Source of the DNA: Acanthosepion pharaonis
Lineage: Eukaryota; Mollusca; Cephalopoda; Sepiida; Sepiidae
Direction: 5' to 3'
DNA: 64,000 nucleotides
Assembly (NCBI GenBank): GCA_903632075.3
Contig: CAHIKZ030004540.1
Span: 1,560,001-1,624,000, forward strand
Made by a program: the position numbers and the translations under genes. Positions 55,921 through 64,000 of the stretch are shown one piece after another. The number at the start of each line of letters is the position of its first letter. Within the stretch, counting starts at the first letter, position 1. The notes beneath the pieces are model-generated. The model ran no database searches and was not told the origin of the DNA. It was given only the letters and a program-made list of their open reading frames with translations.

Positions 55921-55957
<37 letters not shown>
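55921..55957. repeat. (TA)n microsatellite
   Basis: TA tract between foldback elements G and H. Confidence 0.97.
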
Positions 55958-55961
<4 letters not shown>

Positions 55962-56349
55962 CAGGTAATAAATCCATTGGTATATAATCCAAGTGGATCC
56001 TAGTAATATCAAATATTAAAACTGATCCACAAAAAGAGCTCAATGTATTTATTATAACAGAGCATATAAATTACACAACAAAATCCAAAATTACCTCAAA
56101 TGGGGAAGGGTGGAGATCTATTTCAAATAATGAGAAGTAGGTTAGTCTTATTCAACCCTGATGTATAGACTGTTCATGTCACAATTAGAAATTTAAGATT
56201 TAACTTTGTAAGAATTTTTTAATTGCTGTCAAAGTTAAATTTTAAATTTCTAATTGTGAGATGAACACAGTCTATACATCAGAGTTGAATAAGACTAACC
56301 TGTTTCTCAATAGCTGAAATAGATCTACACCCTTCATATGTAATTTTTT
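55958..56349 (-). repeat. Foldback element H: long hairpin plus bipartite motif
   Basis: Arms from about 56110 (GGTGGAGATCTATTTCAAAT-like) to 56215 and from 56225 to 56335 pair over roughly 100 bp; the centre lies near 56215-56225 in AATTTAAGATTTAACTTTG against CAAAGTTAAATTTTAAATT. On the minus strand it is followed by GCTCTG (56058-56063), 13 nt, ATTGAGCTCT (56035-56044), then the tail shared with 2030-2110 and 28049-28150. Bracketed by (TA)n on both sides. Confidence 0.85.
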
Positions 56350-56554
<205 letters not shown>

Positions 56555-56579
56555 TTAATGTTATGTTTTAGTGGATTAC

Positions 56580-56760
56580 TTTAATGTTATTTTTTGAGTA
56601 GAAGTTTTGTTTATTTATTAAACAATTTATTTTCATTTTCCTACTTGAATATCCAAGAAATCTTATTAAAAAAATATGCACTTTTGAATATTTAGGTCAG
56701 CAGATGAAAATAAATAAAAATACTGTTTAATAAATGAATGGAGTGTCTACTCAAATATGG
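56580..56760. repeat. Interspersed repeat Y as a foldback
   Basis: TTTATTTATTAAACAATTTA ... TATTTTCATTTTCCTACTTG (56605-56650) is inverted at 56690-56740 (GGTCAGCAGATGAAAATAAA, ACTGTTTAATAAATGAA). Outer ends are TTGAGTAGA and TCTACTCAA. Confidence 0.75.
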
Positions 56761-57814
56761 TTATCCACTAAAAAATAAAGTGACAGATTTGGTGTATATT
56801 TAGGCAGCAGTTCCTCTCTAATATATGTTTACTTAAAAATGATTGACATTGTATTCCTGTTGAGTCTTTCATTGCATTTTTCTTAGGTGCAAACAAGAGC
56901 TTTCTTTTTGAATTTGAGTAGGTGTAGAAATTGTTCCAATTATTGTTCCTTCTGGATGCTTTATAAATTGCTAATAAGTAAAAATATTCCTGAATACAGT
57001 GTGTTATAGCCATGTTCATAGTTGATGTGGTCATTTTATTTTTTATGATATAAGCTTTAATTATTTTTAGATGATTTTTTGCAGTTTGTGGTGCATACCA
57101 CATTTGTCCTCCCAGCAAATATGCTGCATATAGAAGATGGTATATTTTCATGCTATTTCAAATGGGTCCTTATAGAGCTGTGGTCTGAGAGATGTTGGGT
57201 TAACTGTCTTGATAAGCAAGTGATGGTACATCTAATAATGATTTAAGAATTTATTTTCATATGAAGAGAAGAGACTAGTTAAGTAATACTTGGGAAGAAC
57301 CACTCCCCCATATCTATCTTCACTCAGAAGTGATAACAGTAAGAGATGTGATATAGTCAAGTGTTTATTAACATGGAATATGGAATTGGCAACCAAGTTC
57401 AAATGACCTCTAAGACTGCTTATGTTCTCTTAGTACTTGGGAAAGACATGAATCCACTTCCTTTGTTTTATGTAATATCTTGATGAAAGATAGGTCTTGT
57501 TCCTGGCATGCCATAATTGTCAATGAAGATGAGTGTGTGTGTGTATTAACGCTTGACTAAACGGCTTTCCCATATTATACTCTGTTGGTAGGAAATTTGT
57601 AGCCTTCAGTACTTATAGGATATATATGAGTGGGTGCTGAAAATTTCTTTCTCATCAACTTTTCAGAATATGACCAAACATGAGATTTGGTGTGGTGGGA
57701 TTTTATTAGACTAAAATTGTGTTAGCACCATACATATGCACACAAACATCAATACACATTTATTTATATATTGGTTAGTATTTCTAACTTCTACCTGAGG
57801 CCAGTGCAGTATCT
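56761..57814. other. Unassigned spacer
   Basis: Unique AT-rich sequence. A 127-codon antisense frame (56768-57151) has an odd composition, no domain and no splice support that I can see. Confidence 0.4.
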
Positions 57815-57819
57815 GTATG

Positions 57820-58076
57820 TGTTATGTAGTGGTTTCACAGTGGAGCCTTGTATTTGTACTAAGTCGGTCCTAAAATAGGTTCGACATACAAAATGTTAGG
57901 AACTTGATATAATAAGTAATCTAGTTGGGGTGGCTGATACTTTAATATCCGACTAACGGTTGTCCGACATCGGCTATCTGACCAACTCCCCGAGTGACTC
58001 GGCGACTGCTACTACTCCTACTTATTATAGGTGGGAGAGTCTGTTAACTATAAAATAGGTGTGTTCCACTATAACA
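57820..58076 (-). mobile_element. Solo LTR of the gypsy family
   Basis: Minus strand starts TGTTATAGTGGAACACACCT and ends CACTACATAACA, 257 bp. It is flanked by 5-bp direct repeats GTATG (57815-57819 and 58077-58081), the normal target duplication size for gypsy elements. No internal region, so it arose by LTR-LTR recombination. Confidence 0.92.
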
Positions 58077-58198
58077 GTATGAATGTCACTTGCCTCGTTA
58101 ATGTTGGATGTCCTAATCACTGCACGTTTTCCCTGTTAATTTTATATATCTTCTTTAATATCATCAAAGTTATGAACAGTAAAAGTCATACTGCTCAT

Positions 58199-58211
58199 TT
58201 ATATATATATA

Positions 58212-58251
<40 letters not shown>
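58199..58251. repeat. (TA)n microsatellite
   Basis: TA tract. Confidence 0.97.
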
Positions 58252-58254
<3 letters not shown>

Positions 58255-58600
58255 GCAAATGTCAGTGTGTCACACTTTTTTAAAATTTACTCCTAGGGAC
58301 TGTGCCCCAACCTATCCTACCATTTTGGAATCAGGCTGACACCATGAGCAAATTAAAAACATTCCAAGCCAGATATGGACCAGCAATCCTGAAATTTTGG
58401 ATTTCCAAGTTTTCATTACTGCGATTGTTTTCATTAATTTTTGTGGGGAATAAGTTAAATTAAAAATCCAACAAAATTCACCCATGAAATAAAAATAATT
58501 GTTTGCACGGAAAGTAAGGACCTACGTACATCAAACTGTCTTTAAATTAAGTAGCAGCAGAAGAATTATCATTGAACTTTTAAAAGGTAAACTTCAATAT
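58252..58600. other. Unassigned spacer
   Basis: Nothing recognised. Confidence 0.4.
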
Positions 58601-58602
58601 TT

Positions 58603-58896
58603 ATGCAATACTTAAATGCAGTGATCAATTTTGAGTTCTTCTGTAGTTTATTGTTGCCTATCGCATATGGCAGCAGTATGCCTTGCAAAAAGAAATCTCT
58701 GCCAACAAAAGACCAGATTGCAATCAAAAGAGTCAAGGCTGCAGTGAGAAAAAGAAAGTCCTGTGCAAATGAAAACCCAAATCAAACTGCAGTCAGGAGA
58801 GCTTCCAATGCTGAGAATATGCAAAGGTTTACAGCCTCTCAAACCCTTGAACAAGCTGAAGACCCAATCAAGAGCCCTCTGCAGGAGCTAGCTTAA
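58603..58896 (+). CDS. Short basic ORF, possibly a Helitron-like protein fragment
   Basis: A 97-codon frame with a Lys/Arg/Gln/Asn-rich part from about residue 26 (MPCKKKSLPTKDQIAIKRVK, then NENPNQTAVRRASNAENMQR). The spacing of RRAS and QT/EQ motifs recalls the repeated basic segments seen near the N-terminus of some Helitron proteins in invertebrates. No Rep or helicase motifs lie nearby and no splice sites were recognised. It could equally be a chance frame. Hypothetical. Confidence 0.25.
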   Translation: MQYLNAVINFEFFCSLLLPIAYGSSMPCKKKSLPTKDQIAIKRVKAAVRKRKSCANENPNQTAVRRASNAENMQRFTASQTLEQAEDPIKSPLQELA

Positions 58897-59335
58897 TTGC
58901 CGCCTGATAGGGCAGCTTTTAAGTTAGTTCTAAATAAATATATACTGGCAGGACGTGTGAATTACATGGATTCACTAATCATCTTTGTGTTGTGCCCTTA
59001 GGACTTCACTGATCATGGCTCTCCACAATTTCCGGTCCTTTATAGCTCTTAATAATTTTGTCTTTTTGTTATTCTTCCTAAACCCTGTTCCTCCATGTAT
59101 TTACTCAGTTTCATTAAACATGTTATGTGTTGTCTTCCTCTGTCCTCTTGCCTTCAATCTGTCCTGTGAGCATCATATTTTCCAAGCCCCCCCTTCCTCA
59201 TTAATAGAATTTTTAATACTGAGCTCTGTACTTTTCCACCCATGATCATTCCCAAATAGGTATAAGTGACATAGTCTCACTTAAAAACACGGAAATGTCC
59301 TCAGCAGATCGTTAGGTCATGAAACATGATTTAAC
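58897..59335. other. Unassigned spacer, possible LINE remnant
   Basis: The 86-codon frame 58985-59245 is hydrophobic. Its DNA (ATGGCTCTCCACAATTTCCG, TTTATAGCTCTTAATAATTT) has the flavour of a LINE segment, but I cannot confirm it. Confidence 0.25.
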
Positions 59336-59339
59336 CTCC

Positions 59340-59420
59340 TAACTACAAACAATCTTTATCTTAGATGACCGGAGCGGGTGGGGTGGGGGGTTCATCTTAG
59401 ATAAAGATTGTTTGTAGTTA
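59340..59420. repeat. 29-bp inverted repeat around a G-rich loop
   Basis: TAACTACAAACAATCTTTAT followed by CTTAGATGA (59340-59368) is inverted at 59392-59420 with one mismatch. The 23-nt loop contains CGGGTGGGGTGGGGGG. The arms are almost perfect, so the structure is young or maintained. Confidence 0.9.
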
Positions 59421-59444
59421 ATCCTGCTCTGTGTCAAACTCACT

Positions 59445-59762
59445 TTTTGTCTCTCTACATCCCTCTCTCTCTTTCTGTTTTACTCTGTCCCTCTCTCTTT
59501 CTGTTTTACTCTGTCCCTCTCTCTTTCTGTTTTACTCTGTCCCTCTCTCTTTCTGTTTTACTCTGTCCCTCTCTCTTTCTGTTTTACTCTGTCCCTCTCT
59601 CTTTCTGTTTTACTCTGTCCCTCTCTCTTTCTGTTTTACTCTGTCCCTCTCTCTTTCTGTTTTACTCTGTCCCTCTCTCTTTCTGTTTTACTCTGTCCCT
59701 CTCTCTTTCTGTTTTACTCTGTCCCTCTCTCTTTCTGTTTTACTCTGTCTCTTTCTCTTTTT
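59445..59762. repeat. 26-bp minisatellite, about eleven copies
   Basis: Units of CTCTGTCCCTCTCTCTTTCT followed by GTTTTA, nearly identical. The long open frames across it are by-products. Confidence 0.98.
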
Positions 59763-59822
59763 CCTTTTCAGTATCTGATATCAAGTGTGACACACACCAT
59801 ACATAGGTACCAACATAGATAA

Positions 59823-59941
59823 GTTTACGGCCATATCATGTTGAAACACCGGTTCTGGTATGATTACTAAAGTTAAGCAGCATCAAACCTGGTCGGTACC
59901 TAGATGGGTGACTGCTTGAGAATACCAAGTGCTGTATGGTT
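59823..59941 (+). rRNA. 5S rRNA-like sequence, probable pseudogene
   Basis: About 119 bp with the start GTTTACGGCCATATCATGTT, the internal control region AAGTTAAGCAGCATC (59870-59884), the GTACCTAGATGGGTGACTGC segment and the end CCAAGTGCTGTATGGTT. Order and length match metazoan 5S rRNA from first to last base. Changes inside conserved blocks (for example AGATGGGTGACTGCTTGAGA where GGATGGGTGACCGCCTGGGA is usual) and absence of a T-run terminator argue for a decayed copy. A SINE body begins about 5 bp later. Confidence 0.8.
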
Positions 59942-59945
59942 GAAT

Positions 59946-60080
59946 GTGCAGGTGGGGTAATGGATAACAGCTCAAAAATGAATATTGGAGAGCCGAATTT
60001 CAATTCTATTTGTGTTCGTTATATTTACTTTCACACAGAGAAATTTATGAATTCACTTCTCCTGCCAGGTATGGTGGGTT
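59946..60080 (+). repeat. tRNA-derived SINE, copy 4, fused to 5S-like sequence
   Basis: GTGCAGGTGGGGTAATGGAT (box A-like), GGAGAGCCGAATTTCAATTC (box B-like) and TTATATTTACTTTCACA correspond to the body at 1290-1400. It is diverged and truncated at the 3' side. Confidence 0.65.
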
Positions 60081-61285
60081 AATTAGTAAGACTTTGTGTC
60101 AGTAAAACATTATCTCCAAAAAATTTTGTAGCTTAAAATAACCAGCAAAAGCTGTAAAAACAAAGCTTGGGAAATACTACTTTGAGGGACAGGTTCCTGA
60201 GAGGATGCTTCCCTGATCACTATAATGTTAACCTCGTCAAGTCTTGGATCAACCATTATGTACTTTCAGCAACCTCATACATTGAGTGGCTCTTGGGCCT
60301 TGTATTGGGTGAACAACAGTAAAAAAAAAAAAAAAAGTCATAAATGACTATTATAGAAGAGAAGTGGTATGAATTGCATATATGTCCTGCTGTAGAGTGA
60401 CTAATGTTCATTTGTGGTTCCTTTTAGATGAGTCGTTATTGATTACCATCCATGGATGTATCTTTTTTTCATGTCCACAACTTTCATTTTCTATCTGACT
60501 GAAGATTGACAGTTGAATTGGATTCTGTGCCAGTCCCGCACTTATTGTATCATCCAATTCATCATTTCATGCTTTGGCTTAAATGTTGGTTTGACAGATG
60601 AGCCAACATCGCAAGGATTGAGGTCAATATGAACTCTGTCCATGTGGCACTTTTATTGTGTAATTATTTTTATGGTTTTTGTCAGCTGTCACATTACTAA
60701 ACAGATAGCAGTATGTAACTTGCTGTGGTTACTCCTGAAAGATAGAATCTAAAAATCACTCGGATATTGAAAGATTTTTAAGGTTCTTTGTCCCTAGGAA
60801 AATCTTAGACTCGTCTTTATAAAAGAGCTGTTAAAAATCAAGTTCAGTGTACTTGTTTTTTTGAGGGTTATTTTTTTTGTTTTTTTTTACTGTACAAAGT
60901 ATGGTAAACTTGCAGATTAGGACCCAGAAACCAATTTAAAAAAGAAACATCATTTCTGGTGTAAAAAAATCTGAATAATCCATAAACAGCATAAAAAATT
61001 TATGGAAAACTACCATTTAGAAGATATCGACAATTTTAGTTAGGTTTTATTTGTATCTCAGGTAAAGCCCAGCTGACTATTTGATTATTGCACAAACAGA
61101 TTTGCAAATAACTGCCCAGTGACCAATTTTAATAAAAAGCATCATTCCTAGTGTTTTCTTTTTTTGTTTTTTTAAAAAAAAAAAAAAAAAAACAGATTAT
61201 TTTTAAAAAAAGCAGTAAAAATTTACAGAAATCTACCACAATCTTAGTTGGGTCCTGGTTACAGCACAGCCACTCGTACAGGAGT
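60081..61285. other. Unassigned spacer with poly-A/T runs
   Basis: A-run at 60320-60335, T-runs near 60870 and a T/A run at 61155-61191. No gene recognised. Confidence 0.4.
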
Positions 61286-61880
61286 AGATTACTGCGTGCC
61301 TGTCCTCCTTGATGACTGCGTGCCTGTCCTCTTTGATGACTGCGTGCCTGTCCTGATGACTGCGTGCTTGTCCTCCTTGATGACTGCATGCCTTTCTTGA
61401 TGATCATATCGTCCTGTCCTCCTTGATGACTCCATTTGATGTCCTCCTTGATGACTGTCCTGTCCTCCTTGATGACTGCGTACCTGTCCTCCTTGATGAT
61501 CGCGTGCTTGTCCTCCTTGATGATCGTGCTTGTCCTCCTTGATGACTGCGTGCTTGTCCTCCTTGATGACTGCGTGCTTGTCCTCCTTGATGACTGCGTG
61601 CTTGTCCTCCTTGATGACTGCGTGCCTGTCCTCCTCAATGACTGCGTGCATGTCCTCCTCGATGACTGCGTGCCTGTCCTGATGACTGCGTGCAAGTCCT
61701 CCTCGATGACTGCATGCCTGTCCTGATGACTGCGTGCCTGTCCTGATGACTGCGTGCCTGTCCTGATGACTGCGTGCATGTCCTGATGACTGCGTGCTTG
61801 TCCTCCTTGATGACTGTGTGCCTTTCTTGATGACTGCGTGCCTGTCCTCCTTGATGACTGCGTGCCTGGCCTCCTTAATC
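61286..61880. repeat. 24-bp (and 18-bp) minisatellite
   Basis: Units of GATGACTGCGTGCCTGTCCT followed by CCTT, with an 18-bp short form lacking CCTCCTT-type bases. Because 24 and 18 are multiples of three, frames stay open on both strands (61129-61779, 61289-61915 antisense; 61436-61726 sense), giving HAVIKEDK- or SSLMTVL-like periodicity. No start, splice or family support for a gene. Confidence 0.97.
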
Positions 61881-62084
61881 CAGGTCAGTGTGCAGTAATC
61901 AAGGCACATAAACAAGGCTTAACCCAACACACAAATAAAACCCCACTAAGATTGTTTATATCTCATAAATTATGCTTCCAAAAATTTTTAATGCTATTTT
62001 TGGAATAGTCAGGATTCACTACACCGAAATGATGATGCTTTTTTTAAATTGTCTTCTGGGTCTTATTCTGCAATTTCCTCGATG

Positions 62085-62320
62085 TAGTAACCTTCTCTTG
62101 GACATGAGTAGAGGCTTACGCCTTGTTTTTTGTTTAGGAAGGGGTTTCCGGTACTCTCTCTCTCTCTCACTGGCCTCTGTATCTCCAGTTGCCTTGATCT
62201 ATCCACTACTCTTCTCCTCATCCTTTCTTCTATCACTCCTATCTGACCTTGCTCCAAATTTTTTGTAACCCCTTGCATCCTAGTGGCTTTCCGCCTTGCT
62301 TGGGGTGAAACGCTTAAAAA
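62085..62320 (+). mobile_element. LINE 3' end, sense copy
   Basis: Ends CCCCTTGCATCCTAGTGGCT, TTCCGCCTTGCTTGGGGTGA, AACGCTTAAAAAAA, the inverse of 41512-41560. Upstream CAGTTGCCTTGATCTATCCA and CTCCTCATCCTTTCTTCTAT match 41590-41640 inverted. Reverse-transcriptase sequence is not present, so it is a 5'-truncated insertion. Confidence 0.7.
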
Positions 62321-62394
62321 AAATCAAAGCATGTAAATAAGGCCTAACTTTTGAGCATTCATCAAGGCCAGTGCACAACTAAGACCCAACTAAG

Positions 62395-62661
62395 TGTTAT
62401 AGTGGAACACACCTCTTCTATAGTTAGTAGACTCTCCCACCTATAATAAGTAGGAGTAGTAAGAGTAACGAGGGAGTCAGTCGCTCAGTTAGTCGGTGAG
62501 TCAGTCAATGTTGGACGATGGTTAGTCGAATACTAAAGTATCAGCAACCACAACTAGATTACTCTGCGTTATACCTATTATATGAAGTTCCTAACGTCGA
62601 ACCTATTTTAGGACCGACTTAGTACAAATACAAGCCTCCACTGTGAAATCACTCCACAACA
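62395..62661 (+). mobile_element. Solo LTR of the gypsy family
   Basis: Begins TGTTATAGTGGAACACACCT and ends ACTCCACAACA, 267 bp, closely matching 52274-52522. Flanked by perfect 5-bp target duplications CTAAG (62390-62394 and 62662-62666). Confidence 0.94.
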
Positions 62662-62686
62662 CTAAGATTATCAATATCCCCTAAAG

Positions 62687-63193
62687 CAGTGGTTCCCAAC
62701 TGATTTTGAGCCATACCCCACTTTGGTATTTCTAAAATTCTGGTGCCCCCACCCCTCATAATATTTAATTCTTACATATTCAAAATTTTACTGCAATTCA
62801 CGTGAAAGAAGCTTAAAAGTTCATAAACTTGGTCTCTAAACAAGCCTCCAAAGACCATGGCGTCCATGAAAGAGAAAAATTAAAAAAACAAAAAGACAGT
62901 TAAATATATATAGTTTCAAAACATATAATAACAAACTAAAAGGCAGAAATATAAAATATTTGAATGAAATATTATTCTGTAATATACTTTGATCATTTTA
63001 ATCATGAAATAATAATACAAAATGAAATTTGAGCTCACTAGAAATTAATTCACTGTTAATAACTCATACTTGAATTTCCCTCTTATTCTGTTGGTATAGT
63101 AAGCTGATAGGGCGCACATCCTATGCATGCCCCCCCACCAAAATATCACCATGCCCCTCCGATGGGGTATGCGCCTCACTTTGGGAATCATTG
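62687..63193. mobile_element. hAT-like MITE
   Basis: Terminal inverted repeats CAGTGGTTCCCAAC at the left (62687) and TTGGGAATCATTG at the right (ending 63193), 507 bp, no coding frame. CAGTGGTTCYCAA-type ends are typical of one hAT group. The flanks CCCTAAAG and CCCTAGAA agree at six of eight bases, compatible with a decayed 8-bp target duplication. Confidence 0.65.
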
Positions 63194-63284
63194 CCCTAGA
63201 AATACATACAAATAAATAGTAAATAATAATACTAATATTAATGAATAATTCATACTTGTAATTCCAAACTCATCCATTTATACC

Positions 63285-63385
63285 GGGTGCGATGGATAAA
63301 TTGTCGTCTAAATGACACCCAAAAAAAAATGAAAATAATACTGACAACTCATTTTAACAGATATATTTACCAAAATTATTTTAAA
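63285..63385 (-). mobile_element. Mariner right-end fragment
   Basis: GCGATGGATAAATTGTCGTC and CTGACAACTCATTTTAACAG match 39729-39800. No transposase adjoins. Confidence 0.75.
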
Positions 63386-63654
63386 ACATATAATAGAGAA
63401 CTGAAAGGCAGAAATATGAAATATTTGAATGAAAGTTTATTCTGTAATATACTTTGATCATTTTAATCATGAAATAATAATGCAAAATGAAATTTGAGTT
63501 GACTAGAAAACAATTCATTGTTAATAAATCCTTTTCAAATTGCTCCCTTTTTCTTCTGGTATAGTAAGCCAAAGGGTGCACATCCTGTGCATGTCCTGCC
63601 AGAATATTGCCATGCCCCATGAGTCGGGTATGTGCCCCATGTCAGGAATCATTG
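63386..63654. mobile_element. hAT-like MITE, right-hand part of a second copy
   Basis: Matches 62925-63193: AAACATATAATA, GAAAGGCAGAAATATGAAAT, TAATATACTTTGATCATTTT, GCACATCCTGTGCATG and the end GGAATCATTG. The left half is replaced by the mariner end, so one element interrupted or truncated the other. Confidence 0.7.
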
Positions 63655-63925
63655 CTTTAAATGGTCAGTTTATGCAAATTATTAATGCTGTTTTTGGATT
63701 ATTCAGGATTTTTTTATGCCAGAAATGATGCTTCTTTTTTAAATTGGTTTCTCTGTCCAAACTTGCAATTTTACCCAAAGTACTAGACATTTTTAAAGTT
63801 TGTAAAAAAAAAAAAAAAATGTCAAAATAATAGAAAATTATTGAGTAAGTCATTTTGAAATAGTGTGAAAATGATGAGAAATTAAATACATCGTGAGTTG
63901 AATTCAACAAAATTTGTTCATGAGT
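63655..63925. other. Unassigned spacer
   Basis: A-run at 63806-63820; nothing else recognised. 63680-63750 partly resembles 61980-62050 (TTTTTGGA(T/A)TATTCAGGATT). Confidence 0.4.
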
Positions 63926-63926
63926 A

Positions 63927-64000
63927 TATATTCTACCATTCGACCATGTATTGAATACTGCTGGCATGTCTTGCCTGGTACTCCTCCTATATATCTCAAA
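63927..64000 (+). pseudogene. LINE reverse-transcriptase fragment running off the window
   Basis: In frame from 63929: YSTIRPCIEYCWHVLPGTPP then IYLK, the same segment as CMEYCCHIWSGVPSVCL in the 41512-42058 LINE. The frame is still open at the last base, so more of the element should lie beyond the window. Confidence 0.7.

Noticed and set aside
56768..57151. 127-codon antisense frame
   Set aside because: No recognisable domain, odd composition and no splice signals; length is not unusual for AT-rich spacer with few GC-rich stops on one strand.
59408..59806. 132-codon Ser/Leu-rich frame
   Set aside because: By-product of the 26-bp minisatellite.
61129..61779. 216-codon antisense frame with HAVIKEDK periodicity
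   Set aside because: Product of a 24-bp minisatellite; other frames are equally open and there is no start context or splice support.

Overview
This 64-kb window is eukaryotic, AT-rich and dominated by repeats. Long (TA)n microsatellites, several tRNA-derived SINE families, decayed mariner, Ty3/gypsy and LINE fragments, and one widely spaced intron-bearing gene fit a cephalopod genome, most probably an octopus. That is inference from repeat style; no gene here proves the species. I found no bacterial-type genes, operons or CRISPR arrays.

The only convincing host gene is on the + strand. Its visible exons are 15290-15340, 20064-20190 and a very short terminal coding exon at 23400-23410, followed by a 3' UTR. 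They encode the C-terminal end of a coiled-coil protein that I cannot name. Upstream exons were not recognised and may lie outside the window.

Layout. 1-1020: retroelement LTR-like promoter and terminator sequences with heat-shock-element-like repeats. 1290-6100: SINEs, (TA)n tracts and LINE C-terminal fragments. 6725-12825: about 36 copies of a 168-bp satellite. 12900-24600: the coiled-coil gene, its introns filled with minisatellites. 24700-43000: a dense field of (TA)n tracts, long foldback palindromes, SINEs, mariner and LINE fragments, and paired interspersed repeats. 43500-48900: a 5.4-kb array of about 125-bp pyrimidine-only units. 49500-52522: an antisense mariner remnant, then a 5'-truncated Ty3/gypsy element with polypurine tract and 3' LTR. 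52800-58250: more foldbacks, SINEs, LTR pieces and a solo LTR. 58600-64000: a 5S-rRNA-like sequence fused to a SINE, three minisatellites, a solo LTR with perfect 5-bp target duplication, a hAT-like MITE pair, and a LINE reverse-transcriptase fragment running off the end.

The most interesting signal is an apparent superfamily of short elements built as (TA)n, long hairpin, then a bipartite motif GCTCTR, 7-13 nt, ATTGAGCNCT. I count thirteen motif occurrences. Nine have a hairpin directly upstream on the motif strand. Two of those hairpins, plus a nearby 30-bp triplication at 34191-34285, carry hammerhead-ribozyme-like cores (CTGANGA, short stem II, GAAA, short palindrome, then UH). This suggests elements related to Penelope-like elements or retrozymes, with varied hairpins on a shared terminal module. 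It rests on reading by eye and needs folding and genome-wide searches.
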